A stretch of DNA of 64,000 nt from Sphingoaurantiacus capsulatus (GTDB lineage: Bacteria; Pseudomonadota; Alphaproteobacteria; Sphingomonadales; Sphingomonadaceae). A model generated the notes under the pieces. It had not been told where the DNA came from. It made no database searches and was given only the letters and a program-made list of their open reading frames with translations. Shown piece by piece: positions 45,754-53,348 of this stretch (within the stretch, counting starts at the first letter, position 1; every line of letters starts with the position of its first letter). Position numbers and translations under genes: made by a program. Where the stretch lies: NCBI RefSeq assembly GCF_042648405.1, contig NZ_JBHRXV010000011.1:744001-808000 (forward strand), written 5' to 3'.

Positions 45754-45987
45754 ATGGGCTATTATAGTCCCCCGACTGCCTATCAGGACGACCCGAACAT
45801 CCTGCTCATCGGGCAGGACTTTGACGGTCACTGGATCGTTCAGGAAAACCACGGCCTGGCCGAAGGCTGCTTCACCACGCGCGAGGCGGCGGTGCGCTAT
45901 GCCGAGGCGGAGCGCGCCCATTTCCCCGGTGCACTCGTTGTGCTGACCCCCGCCCGCCTGTCGATGGCCTACGGCCATGACGCCTGA
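45754..45987 (+). CDS. Small soluble hypothetical protein (DUF2188-like)
   Basis: A 77-residue protein: after MGYYSPPTAYQDDPNILLIG comes GQDFDGHWIVQENHGLAEG and FTTREAAVRYAEAE, which resembles the short DUF2188 fold (W.V then F.T..EA...A). A GGAG ribosome-binding site precedes ATG 45754. It is divergent from the kdp operon and overlaps the next gene by 11 nt. Function unknown. Confidence 0.68.
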   Translation: MGYYSPPTAYQDDPNILLIGQDFDGHWIVQENHGLAEGCFTTREAAVRYAEAERAHFPGALVVLTPARLSMAYGHDA

Positions 45988-46171
45988 CCGCGCGCCGCGC
46001 GCCGACTCCCGGCTCGAGGCCGCGATCCTGCGCTTCTGGCAGGTCATCACCTTCGGCCGCCTCAACCGCCTTCGGCCCATCGAGGTGGTAGCGTTTCTGA
46101 CGGTCTATGTGACGCTGATGATGGTGGCGCTGTCGTTCGGCGCGGCGTTCATCGACCGGCTGCTGCCGTGA
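45977..46171 (+). CDS. Small membrane protein
   Basis: A 64-residue protein with an Arg-rich N-terminus (TPDRAPRADSRLEAAILRFW) and one membrane helix (VVAFLTVYVTLMMVALSFGA). The start overlaps the preceding ORF by 11 nt and the stop overlaps the next GTG start by 4 nt, so the three are probably translated together. No family was recognised. Confidence 0.65.
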   Translation: MTPDRAPRADSRLEAAILRFWQVITFGRLNRLRPIEVVAFLTVYVTLMMVALSFGAAFIDRLLP

Positions 46172-46449
46172 ACCTGCCCGTCAGTCGCGACGCCTATTTG
46201 CGGCTGGCGGGCCTCGGTTTCGTGGTGCTCGGCACCCTCGCCGCACATACGCTTGTCGTTCACGCCCGCCAGGTCGCGCCCTTCTACCCGCTGCCGCTCG
46301 ACTACCTTCTCGCGGCGATTGCTTGCCTCGGCGCCAGCTGGGGGTTGGCGCTCGCCACATGCGGCGACGCACTTTTCAAACCGCTGACACCCCCGCTGCC
46401 AGGATGCCGCTGCCGAGACTGCAATCGTCTGCGCCTGCTCGAGAGCTGA
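46168..46449 (+). CDS. Small membrane protein with Cys-rich tail
   Basis: A 93-residue protein with a GTG start at a GTGA overlap. Two hydrophobic helices (about 12-30 and 46-66) are followed by PLPGCRCRDCNRLRLLES, a CxCxxC cluster on the cytosolic or periplasmic side that could bind metal. Function unknown. Confidence 0.62.
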   Translation: MNLPVSRDAYLRLAGLGFVVLGTLAAHTLVVHARQVAPFYPLPLDYLLAAIACLGASWGLALATCGDALFKPLTPPLPGCRCRDCNRLRLLES

Positions 46450-46861
46450 AGCTCACGCAGGAAATTCGCTGCGCGGTGAACAGCTCGGCGAGTCGAGGCC
46501 CGCTCGGCGCACTTTGGAGAAAGAAGATGTCCGATGACCTTCGAGGAAATAGCGCTGCTCGCGATGATCGTGACCGCGGTCGTCATATGTTGCCTAAGGC
46601 TCCTTCGAAGACCGCGCAGGTAGAGCTGGATACCTCTCATGTAGGCCGCGCTCGACAGCTGTCGCCCGAATTGTTCTGGGTGATCGTCGATGCGCAGAAA
46701 TGACCGGCTGATGCCCGTGTTGCTCGAAGTTGCCTGAGCCGTTCACGTTGGCGGATCATACTGGACGCCTGTCTCCAGATGCCCAGCGATGCGGGGCCCT
46801 TGGCTTTTGGGGCGGCTTGCGAGGACTAGCGCCCGTTCGGGGGCTACGGCAAAAGCGGCGT
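46450..46861. other. 412-bp region without a clear gene; third copy of the terminator-like core
   Basis: Codon bias is weak throughout. Apart from the tiny ORF at 46534, it contains CAGCGATGCGGGGCCCTT at about 46784-46801, followed by GGCTTTTGGGGC; this matches the terminator core after tRNA-Lys. The promoter of the BtuF-like gene should be here, but no convincing box or riboswitch was found. Confidence 0.5.
46534..46623 (+). CDS. Possible 29-aa membrane peptide
   Basis: MTFEEIALLAMIVTAVVICC followed by LRLLRRPRR gives one hydrophobic helix and a basic end, with high third-position GC. AAGAAG lies 7 nt upstream of the ATG. A competing frame begins 7 nt earlier (46527, 58 codons, better-placed GGAG) but has poor codon bias at its start. 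Only one of the two, or neither, may be real. Confidence 0.35.
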   Translation: MTFEEIALLAMIVTAVVICCLRLLRRPRR

Positions 46862-47671
46862 ATGCGCCTCCCCTGCCTGCTCCTGCTGTCGCTCGCCCTG
46901 CTGGCGGCGCCCGCCGCCGCGCGGCCGAAGCGGATCGTGTCGCTCAATCTCTGTGCCGATCAATATCTGTTGGCGCTGGCTGATCCCGGCCAGATCGCGG
47001 CGCTGACGCTGTTCGCGCGCGACCCGCAGATGTCGGCGGGCGCGGCGCAGGCGGCGAAGCTGCCCGTTTCGCGCGGCAGCGCCGAGGATGTGCTGGCGCT
47101 TGAGCCGGAGCTGATCATCGCCAGCCCCTGGCACCGGCTGGAAACCGTCCGCGCCGTGAAAGGCAGCGGCCTCGCCACGCTCGATCTGCCGTCAGCAGAA
47201 AGCTATGACGCGATCGTTGCGCAGATACGCCAGGTCGCGGCGGCGGTCGGTCACCCGGCGCGCGGCGAGGCGCTGATCAAGCGTATGAATGCCTCGCTGG
47301 CCGCCCTGCCAGAACCAGCTACGCGTGGCGCGATCGCGGCCTACTATCAGCGGCGAGGCTTCCTCACAGGCACCGGGACGCTGGTCGATGAGCTGATGAC
47401 CCGCGCGGGCCTCGTCAACCTCGCCACCCGCCTCGACGGCTCGGCGCTGTCGCGGCTATCGGTCGAGCAGATGGTGGCGGCGAAGCCCGACTATCTGATC
47501 CTCGAAACCGCGACGCGGCAGATCACCGATCAGGGGACGGAGATGCTGCATCACCCGGCGCTCAGCGATATCAGGCGGCTGTACCTGCCGCAGGCGTGGA
47601 CGGTATGCGGCGGCCCTGCCTATGTGCTGGCCGCCGAGAGCCTCGCGAAGCAGCTGCGCGCCGCTCGATAA
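46862..47671 (+). CDS. Periplasmic cobalamin-type binding protein (BtuF-like)
   Basis: A 269-residue class III solute-binding protein. Signal peptide MRLPCLLLLSLALLAAPAAA, then KRIVSLNLCADQYLLALADP, the usual start of BtuF/FhuD-like proteins, AEDVLALEPELIIASPWH, and the second lobe with VEQMVAAKPDYLILE. It likely hands cobalamin (or a related corrinoid) to an ABC importer, but no permease or ATPase gene is in this window. It converges with the BtuB-like receptor gene, supporting a role in cobalamin uptake. Start 46862 marks the signal; the longer frame is non-coding. Confidence 0.85.
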   Translation: MRLPCLLLLSLALLAAPAAARPKRIVSLNLCADQYLLALADPGQIAALTLFARDPQMSAGAAQAAKLPVSRGSAEDVLALEPELIIASPWHRLETVRAVKGSGLATLDLPSAESYDAIVAQIRQVAAAVGHPARGEALIKRMNASLAALPEPATRGAIAAYYQRRGFLTGTGTLVDELMTRAGLVNLATRLDGSALSRLSVEQMVAAKPDYLILETATRQITDQGTEMLHHPALSDIRRLYLPQAWTVCGGPAYVLAAESLAKQLRAAR

Positions 47672-47678
47672 ACGACAA

Positions 47679-47712
47679 CGCCACGCGGCTTCTCGAAGGA
47701 AGCCGCGTGGCG
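47679..47712. terminator. Bidirectional hairpin between convergent genes
   Basis: CGCCACGCGGCTTC and its perfect reverse complement (14-bp stem) flank a 6-nt loop. It lies 8 bp after the BtuF-like stop and 14 bp after the receptor's stop. There is no long T-run, so it may be a transcript-end or mRNA-protecting hairpin. Confidence 0.65.
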
Positions 47713-47726
47713 CGTGATGTCGGGCG

Positions 47727-49658
47727 TCAGAAGCCGGCGCGGATACCGATATAAGCGGCGCGGCCGGGCGTGCGATAGGTGAAGACCTCTTCATAGTCTT
47801 CGTTGAAGAGGTTCTCGACGCGACCGAACAGCTTCACCGCCTTCGACAGGCGATAGTCGGCGGCGAAGTTCACGAGCGCGAAGGAATCGAGCTGCACGCG
47901 CGGCCCGATCGGCAGGTTGGTGAAGTTGCTGTCGAAGGTCTTGCCGTTGTAGCGCGCGGTGAGAGTCGCGCCGTAGGCGTCCTCCGGCGCCCGCCACGCG
48001 AGGTTGGCGCTGGCGATGTTCGGCGCGCGTCGCACTTCCTCGGTGCCGTTCTCCTTGGCATCGAGATGCGTGTAGGCGAGGTCGACCTGCCAGCCGCCGC
48101 CGAGGTCGGCATCGACGAACAGTTCTACGCCCTTCTGCTTCGAATCCGTCGCGCGATTGGCCGGCGACGACACAAAGGTCGGCGAGAAGGCCGTGAAGAT
48201 CTCATTCTCCAGCGTGGAGTCGAAATAGGTGGCGCCGAGGCGCACCTTGTCTTCGGCCAGCGCGAAATCGACACCGGCTTCCCAGCCTTCCGACTTTTCC
48301 GGCTTCAGGTTCGGGTTGCCGATGAAGGTCAGCGGGTTGAAGCCGAACAGCTCGAAGTTGGTCGGGTTCTTGATGCCCGAGCCGGCGGCGGCGCGCAGGC
48401 GCACACCCGGCGTCACCTCGGCACTGCCGCGCACCCGGTAGGTGGTGGCGTCGTCGAAGCGATCGTTCTTGTCGCGACGCAGCGAGGCGCCGAGGCTGAA
48501 GCGATCGTCGACGGTAAGGCCGTATTCCGCAACGAGGCCGGTGTTGTCGATCTGCCGGCGATCGTTGGCCGGGCCGGCGACGCCGATCGGCAGGTTGCGG
48601 AAGCGCTCGCGCTCGAAGTCGGCGGCGAAGGTCAGGCTATGCTCGGTCGCCTCGCTGCCGAAGCGCAGGGTGGTGTCGTAGCTGCCCTTCAGCCGCTGGC
48701 CGTCGTTCGCCGACGTGGCGGTGCCGCCGGTACGCGATTCCCGGTGGCTGTCGGTGAGCTGCGCGGTGGCGGCATGCGTCCAGCGGCCGTCGAGCAGTTC
48801 AGCCTCGGCGCGGACGAGGCCGAACCAACTGCGGCTGGTGTAGTCGCCGGTGCCGTCGACCACGAAGCCATAGGTCGGCGAAGTGAAGTTGAAATCCTGG
48901 CCGTTGCTGTCCGCCTCGGTGCGGCTGTAGCGGCCCACCACCTGCAGTTTCACCTGCGGGCTGACTGAGTAGATCAGCTTGCCCGACAGCGCGCGGTTGT
49001 CGGCATCAAGGTCGCGGGTGCCGACGCCCTTGCGGGCGGTCGGCGTACCGCCGGTGATGTTGGTGGTCACCGCGAAGCTGTAGTCGAGGTCGCCGCTAAC
49101 GCCCGCCGCGCGCGCCGCGCCCGACACGCTGTTGAACGAGCCGGCTTCCAGCCGGCCGCTGACGCCCGGCTTCTCCGCGCCGGTGGCGGTGATGTAGTGG
49201 ATCACGCCGCCGATCGCGTCCGAACCATAGATCGCCGACTGCTGGCCGCGCAGCACCTCGACACGCGCGGTGTCGTCGGCAACCAGCGTCGCGAAATCGA
49301 ACTCGCCCTGGAACGGGTCCGACGCCTCGATGCCGTCGATCAGCACCAGCGTGTGATTGCCCTCGCCGCCGCGGATGCGGACCTGCGTCATGCCGCCGAC
49401 GCCGCCCGAGCGGCTGACCGCAAGGCCGGGCACGTCGCGCAGCACGTCGGAGACGACGCGCGTCTGCCGCTGCTCGAGCGCCTGCGCGTCGATGATGGTG
49501 AGCGACGAGCCGGTGAGGTTGAGCGGAATGCCGTCGAGCGAACGGCTGCCGGTGACGACGATGGTCTCGTCATTAGTCTCGGCCTCGCCGGGCAGCGCCT
49601 GCGCGACGGCGGGCGAGGCAATGGCGAGCGCGATAAGCGACGTGAAAGTGCGGGTCAT
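47727..49658 (-). CDS. btuB: TonB-dependent receptor, BtuB-like
   Basis: A 643-residue outer-membrane receptor. Signal peptide MTRTFTSLIALAIASPAVAQ, TonB-box-like ETIVVTGSRS, plug domain (LRDVPGLAVSRSGGVGGMTQ, VRIRGGEGNHTLVLIDGIEA, VLRGQQSAIYGSDAIGGVIH), then a 22-strand barrel ending YRTPGRAAYIGIRAGF. It is shorter than siderophore receptors and close in size to BtuB. A cobalamin riboswitch lies 200 bp upstream, so its substrate is very likely cobalamin. Confidence 0.92.
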   Translation of the reverse strand: MTRTFTSLIALAIASPAVAQALPGEAETNDETIVVTGSRSLDGIPLNLTGSSLTIIDAQALEQRQTRVVSDVLRDVPGLAVSRSGGVGGMTQVRIRGGEGNHTLVLIDGIEASDPFQGEFDFATLVADDTARVEVLRGQQSAIYGSDAIGGVIHYITATGAEKPGVSGRLEAGSFNSVSGAARAAGVSGDLDYSFAVTTNITGGTPTARKGVGTRDLDADNRALSGKLIYSVSPQVKLQVVGRYSRTEADSNGQDFNFTSPTYGFVVDGTGDYTSRSWFGLVRAEAELLDGRWTHAATAQLTDSHRESRTGGTATSANDGQRLKGSYDTTLRFGSEATEHSLTFAADFERERFRNLPIGVAGPANDRRQIDNTGLVAEYGLTVDDRFSLGASLRRDKNDRFDDATTYRVRGSAEVTPGVRLRAAAGSGIKNPTNFELFGFNPLTFIGNPNLKPEKSEGWEAGVDFALAEDKVRLGATYFDSTLENEIFTAFSPTFVSSPANRATDSKQKGVELFVDADLGGGWQVDLAYTHLDAKENGTEEVRRAPNIASANLAWRAPEDAYGATLTARYNGKTFDSNFTNLPIGPRVQLDSFALVNFAADYRLSKAVKLFGRVENLFNEDYEEVFTYRTPGRAAYIGIRAGF

Positions 49659-49857
49659 TCTTCAGTCCCCCGGCGTCAATCAGCGACAGACGGTCGGGAC
49701 CGATCGCGCGAGCGAACGACGGCATGCGGTGTCGGACGGACGCCAATCTGCGCCCGGCACCACGATACCGATGCGGCCCCGGCCGCATGGTTCGTCGCTC
49801 AGACGGAGAGACCGTGCCTTGGCCATTCCCTGGACCACGGCAAGAGCGACCACGTCG

Positions 49858-50040
49858 CCGGCAGGTCTCCTGGCTCACGGGTCACAGCTTGATGCACACC
49901 TTCCCAGGTTCGATGCCGCAGCATCGGGCCCAGTGGCTGCCACCCGGACGGGTGACATGTGCATCGCGCTCACCGCTTACAGTTGCAGGGACAGCTGCGG
50001 ATTTGGGTGAAACCACCCGCACCGCATTCCCATTTTAAGC
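49858..50040 (-). promoter_or_regulatory. Cobalamin (AdoCbl-type) riboswitch
   Basis: Read on the minus strand, it has GGGAATGCGGTGCGGG near the 5' end, GCTGTCCCTGCAACTGTAAG, then GCCACTGGGCCC, TGGGAAGG, and the B12 box GAGCCAGGAGACCTGCC (49860-49876). These are the conserved blocks of the cobalamin riboswitch. It would shut off the BtuB-like gene, which starts at 49658, when cobalamin is plentiful. A roughly 200-nt leader follows, in which a ribosome-binding-site-sequestering hairpin may lie. Confidence 0.95.
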
Positions 50041-50157
50041 CCCTCTCGGGGCACCGGCGCGATCATGGAAGCGGGCTTTCGTTCCGCTTCCGGCGCTCCC
50101 CTTATGCGATGTGTTGCGTATCGCCAAGGCCTCAATCGGCCGGCGGGCGCGGCGCGA

Positions 50158-50655
50158 TCAGCCGGGGTTCGCCGCCAGCCAGGCCTCCAGCCGGTCGGCG
50201 GTCGACGCCCAGCCATGCGCATGGCCGGCTACGCTCTCGGCATTCTTCAGGCCGGCGTGGGTGAAATCCATCAGCGTGCCGTCGCCTGCCTCGGTCAGCT
50301 CAACGGTGACCAGCGTGTCGACCGGCGCGCCGTCCTCATGGTTGTCGCCTTCCCATTTGAAGGTGAACACCAATCGTCGCGGCGCGTCGATCTCGCGGTA
50401 GACGCCGCCCTGCCACAGCTCCTCGCCGGTGTCGGGGGACCGGAGGCAGATGCGCCAGGCGCCGCCGACCCGGAAGTCGGCGACGGCGCTGACCGCCGGC
50501 CATTCGACCGGCCCCATCCATTGCACCATGATCTCCGGGCGGCTCCATGCCCGCCACAGCAGTTCGCGTGGCGCGTCGAAGCGGCGCTGGAGGCGCAGCG
50601 ACGGCCGGAGCTCGGGATCGGCGGCAAGGCTCATGGTCGGGGCCGGTCGGTGCAT
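50158..50655 (-). CDS. SRPBCC/AHSA1-type protein
   Basis: A 165-residue START-like protein. The fold is seen from LRLQRRFDAPRELLWRAWSR, then VQWMGPVEWPAVSAVADFRV, GGAWRICLRSPDTGEELWQG, to STADRLEAWLAANPG. Such proteins bind hydrophobic ligands, but the ligand is unknown. ATG 50655 and 50634 are both possible starts, neither with a clear ribosome-binding site. It follows the sister SRPBCC gene by 7 bp. Confidence 0.85.
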   Translation of the reverse strand: MHRPAPTMSLAADPELRPSLRLQRRFDAPRELLWRAWSRPEIMVQWMGPVEWPAVSAVADFRVGGAWRICLRSPDTGEELWQGGVYREIDAPRRLVFTFKWEGDNHEDGAPVDTLVTVELTEAGDGTLMDFTHAGLKNAESVAGHAHGWASTADRLEAWLAANPG

Positions 50656-50662
50656 GGCCGGA

Positions 50663-51163
50663 TCAGAGCGTCTTCACCAGCTCGCCCAGCTGATCGGCGA
50701 CCTGGCCCCAGCCTTCGTGGAAGCCCATCGCCTCATGCTGCTTCATCGACTCTTCGTTCCAGTGGCTGGCGGTCGCCTTGTAGATCGTCTTGCCGTCGCC
50801 GGTCGGCTCCAGCTCGATCCGCGCCACCATGAACGGCGCGCCCGCCGGCCGCCAGTCGGGGGTCAGCGCATCGGTCGAGATCAGGCGGCGGTTCGGCACC
50901 ACCTCGAGGAAGATGCCCGCATTCGGGAAGCATTCGCCGTCGGGGCCGTGCATCGTGAAGTTGAAACGGCCGCCGGCGCGCGGCTCGACCACCGCGTCGC
51001 TGATCGTCCACGGCTTCGGCGCGAACCACTGGCTGAGGATCGCCGGGTCGGTATAGGCCTTGAAGACCTTCTCGGGCGGCGCGTCGATCACGCGCTCCAG
51101 CACCAGGTCGAACGTGTGCGCGACGCCGTCGGTGTCGCAGGGATTCTCAATTTCGTTGGCCAT
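50663..51163 (-). CDS. SRPBCC/AHSA1-type protein
   Basis: A 166-residue START-like protein: DLVLERVIDAPPEKVFKAYT, QWFAPKPWTISDAVVEPRAG, GRFNFTMHGPDGECFPNAGI, and the end MGFHEGWGQVADQLGELVK. It belongs to the group usually found with ArsR regulators. ATG 51163 has AAAGGAA at good spacing; 51169 is the alternative. Its start overlaps the end of the ArsR gene. Confidence 0.88.
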   Translation of the reverse strand: MANEIENPCDTDGVAHTFDLVLERVIDAPPEKVFKAYTDPAILSQWFAPKPWTISDAVVEPRAGGRFNFTMHGPDGECFPNAGIFLEVVPNRRLISTDALTPDWRPAGAPFMVARIELEPTGDGKTIYKATASHWNEESMKQHEAMGFHEGWGQVADQLGELVKTL

Positions 51164-51494
51164 CGTCATTTCCTTTCTGAACCTTGCGAAGATAAGTTTC
51201 GAGACGGTCGAAGCTCTTGTCCCAATAGCGGCGATAATGTTCGAGCCAGTCGGCGATGCCTTTCAGCGCCAGCGGCTCCAGCCGCGCCGGACGCCATTGC
51301 GCCTCCCGGCCGCGGCTGATCAGCCCGGCCTTCTCCAGCACTTTCAGATGTTTCGAGACCGCCGCGAGGCTCATGTCGAACGGCGCGGCCAGCTCGTTGA
51401 CCCCGGCGTCGCCCTCGGTCAGCCGCGCGAGGATTGCGCGACGGGTCGGGTCGGCCAGGGCGGCGAATTGCGCGGAGAGAGGATCGATCTGCAT
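51147..51494 (-). CDS. ArsR-family winged-helix regulator
   Basis: A 115-residue regulator: FAALADPTRRAILARLTEGD, NELAAPFDMSLAAVSKHLKV, EKAGLISRGREAQWRPARLE. No metal-binding ELCVC-type motif is present, so it is of the non-metal class linked with SRPBCC genes. It heads the three-gene operon and most likely represses it. Confidence 0.93.
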   Translation of the reverse strand: MQIDPLSAQFAALADPTRRAILARLTEGDAGVNELAAPFDMSLAAVSKHLKVLEKAGLISRGREAQWRPARLEPLALKGIADWLEHYRRYWDKSFDRLETYLRKVQKGNDDGQRN

Positions 51495-51578
51495 GAACCA
51501 GCCGTCGTATAAAACCTGATGGTTAAATACGGGCCGGCCGATCGCTTGTCAACCAGATGGTTTAATAAGGCGCCTAAA

Positions 51579-51863
51579 TCAGGCGGCAACCCGGCAGAGC
51601 TGGTGCTCGAGATACACCGCGCGCACCAGCACGGCGGCGCGCAGCTTCTCCGCGATCACTTCGGCGGCATGTTCGCTCAGGCCATCCTGCGTCACGTTGA
51701 TTCGCAACTCGTCGTCGAACCGGCGCATCTGCACGCGCGACGGCGTCAGCCCGAGCTGCGCGAAGAAAGCGAGGACACGGCCCGGTGCGCTGGCATCGGC
51801 CTGCGCGCGCACGTCGAAGGCGGCGAGGCGCTGGCCCGCTTCGGGGAGGAACTCGTGGATCAT
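51579..51863 (-). CDS. Small ACT-like domain protein
   Basis: A 94-residue protein. After MIHEFLPEAGQRLAAFDVRA come PGRVLAFFAQLGLTPSRVQM, RRFDDELRINVTQDGLSEHA and VIAEKLRAAVLVRAVYLEH; the beta-alpha-beta pattern (GRVLAFFAQ...V) resembles a lone ACT domain, as in acetolactate synthase small subunits. Identification is tentative. Its ATG overlaps the stop of the 18-codon ORF upstream (ATGA). It is transcribed away from an Lrp/AsnC gene, which suggests amino acid-linked control. Confidence 0.6.
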   Translation of the reverse strand: MIHEFLPEAGQRLAAFDVRAQADASAPGRVLAFFAQLGLTPSRVQMRRFDDELRINVTQDGLSEHAAEVIAEKLRAAVLVRAVYLEHQLCRVAA

Positions 51864-51916
51864 GCCGCGGTGCTCCCGAGAAGACGGACGAGCGACTGGC
51901 GAGCGGCGATGATCAC
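51860..51916 (-). CDS. 18-aa ORF coupled to the ACT-like gene, possible leader peptide
   Basis: A GTG-started ORF (VIIAARQSLVRLLGSTAA) with AAGGGG 7-8 nt upstream. Its TGA overlaps the ATG of the ACT-like gene. It is too short for a folded protein and could set translation of the downstream gene. Confidence 0.45.
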   Translation of the reverse strand: MIIAARQSLVRLLGSTAA

Positions 51917-51998
51917 GGCGAAACCCCTTTTCTGATGGCGCCGGCAATTTCGCATGCCCGCCAAGGAAAATCTTGCCGAACATTGCGATCTCGAAAGG

Positions 51999-52012
51999 AT
52001 TTATGCATAAAT
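51999..52012. promoter_or_regulatory. 14-bp perfect palindrome between divergent genes
   Basis: ATTTATGCATAAAT is a perfect palindrome in an AT-rich patch, 18 bp before the Lrp-type start and 83 bp before the small ORF at 51916. It fits an Lrp/AsnC operator. Confidence 0.55.
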
Positions 52013-52029
52013 AATCCCCACCTGCCGCA

Positions 52030-52509
52030 ATGATCGAATTTTTCATGCACAATCTCGACGTAATCGACCGAAAGATCCTCCGTTTGCTACAGGAGGATGC
52101 CTCGCTCTCCACCGCCGAGGTGGCCGAGCGCGTCGGCATCTCGCAGTCGCCCTGCTGGCGGCGGATGCAGCGGCTGAAGGACGACGGCGTCATCCGCGCG
52201 CAGGTCGCGCTGCTCGACCGCAAGAAGATCGGCCTCAACGCGCAGATCTTCGCGCAGATCAAATTGAACGCGCACGGCCGTCAGCATCTTGAGGAGTTCA
52301 GCGACGCCATCCAAGGCTTTCCCGAGGTGCTCGAATGTTTCGTGCTGATGGGGCAGGTCGACTTCCTGCTGCGCATCGTCGCCGCCGATATCGACGCCTA
52401 TGAGCGCTTCTTCTTCGAAAAGCTCAGCCGCGTACCGGGCATCCAGGAGGTGAACTCGGTTGTGACCCTCTCGCAGATCAAGGCGACGACCGCCCTCCCC
52501 GTCGACTAA
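52030..52509 (+). CDS. Lrp/AsnC family regulator
   Basis: A 159-residue regulator: NLDVIDRKILRLLQEDASLS, VAERVGISQSPCWRRMQRLK (helix-turn-helix), and a C-terminal RAM domain (FPEVLECFVLMGQVDFLLRI). ATG 52045 is an equally good start. It is divergent from the ACT-like gene. Its stop overlaps the stop of the convergent IclR gene. Confidence 0.92.
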   Translation: MIEFFMHNLDVIDRKILRLLQEDASLSTAEVAERVGISQSPCWRRMQRLKDDGVIRAQVALLDRKKIGLNAQIFAQIKLNAHGRQHLEEFSDAIQGFPEVLECFVLMGQVDFLLRIVAADIDAYERFFFEKLSRVPGIQEVNSVVTLSQIKATTALPVD

Positions 52510-53264
52510 CGAAAGAGCTTCGCCTCAATCCGCCCGGCGGCTTCGCGCAGCGCCGGCAACGATGCCGCCAGCTCGTCTTCCGCCATCGCCGGCGCCCGGT
52601 AGCTCACCGACAGCGCCGCCACGCCATGCCCGGCCGCATCGCGCACCGGCACCGCGACGCAGAACAGGTCGGGCATCACCTCGCCCATGTCGGTCGCCCA
52701 GCCGCGCGCCCGCGCCGTCGCGATCAGCGCGCGCAGCGCCGCCGGATCGGTGACGGTCGCGTCGGTCAGCGACACGAACGCCCCTTGCCCCAGATAGCGG
52801 TCGAGCTCGGCGGCCTCGAACTGGGCCAGCAAAACTTTGCCGATGCCCGAGCAATAGGCTTCGAGTTGCGTGCCTTCCGTCGTCGGCAGCTCGCTCCGCC
52901 CGTGCCGCGCCTTCGCCAGATAGGTGACCATGTCGCCTTCGAACACGCCGAGATGCGCATGCGTCCCGCACGCCCGCGCCAGCGACTTCAGCTCAGCCGC
53001 CCCCGCCTCGCGCAGCATCGCGTTGAGAGACAGCCCGGCGCCGAGCGTCAGGCAGGCGGGGCCGAGGCCGCAGAGCCCGCGGCGATAGGCCACCAGATAA
53101 CCGCGCTCGATCAGCGCCTTCGCCATGCGGTGCACGGTCGGCAGCGGCAGGCCACAGGCGGCGGCCACCGCCGGCAGCGACGCGGTCCCGGCGTCGCGCA
53201 CCGCCTCCAGCACATCGAGCGTGCGGTCGGCGACGCCGACGCGGCCCTCTCCCCCTTCTCTCAT
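52506..53264 (-). CDS. IclR-family regulator
   Basis: A 252-residue IclR: winged helix (DRTLDVLEAVRDAGTASLPA, ACGLPLPTVHRMAKALIERG) and the GAF-like effector domain (GTHAHLGVFEGDMVTYLAKA, AYCSGIGKVLLAQFEAAEL, CVAVPVRDAAGHGVAALSVS). It is divergent from mhpDFE with 84 bp between starts and is probably its regulator, answering to an aromatic intermediate. Confidence 0.93.
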   Translation of the reverse strand: MREGGEGRVGVADRTLDVLEAVRDAGTASLPAVAAACGLPLPTVHRMAKALIERGYLVAYRRGLCGLGPACLTLGAGLSLNAMLREAGAAELKSLARACGTHAHLGVFEGDMVTYLAKARHGRSELPTTEGTQLEAYCSGIGKVLLAQFEAAELDRYLGQGAFVSLTDATVTDPAALRALIATARARGWATDMGEVMPDLFCVAVPVRDAAGHGVAALSVSYRAPAMAEDELAASLPALREAAGRIEAKLFR

Positions 53265-53348
53265 TCAGTGAGACTAGGCTCAGGCGCCGGATTCGGGAAG
53301 CCCGCGCCGCCGCGATAGAAAGGCAGCAACGAACAAGGGAGGGTGTCG

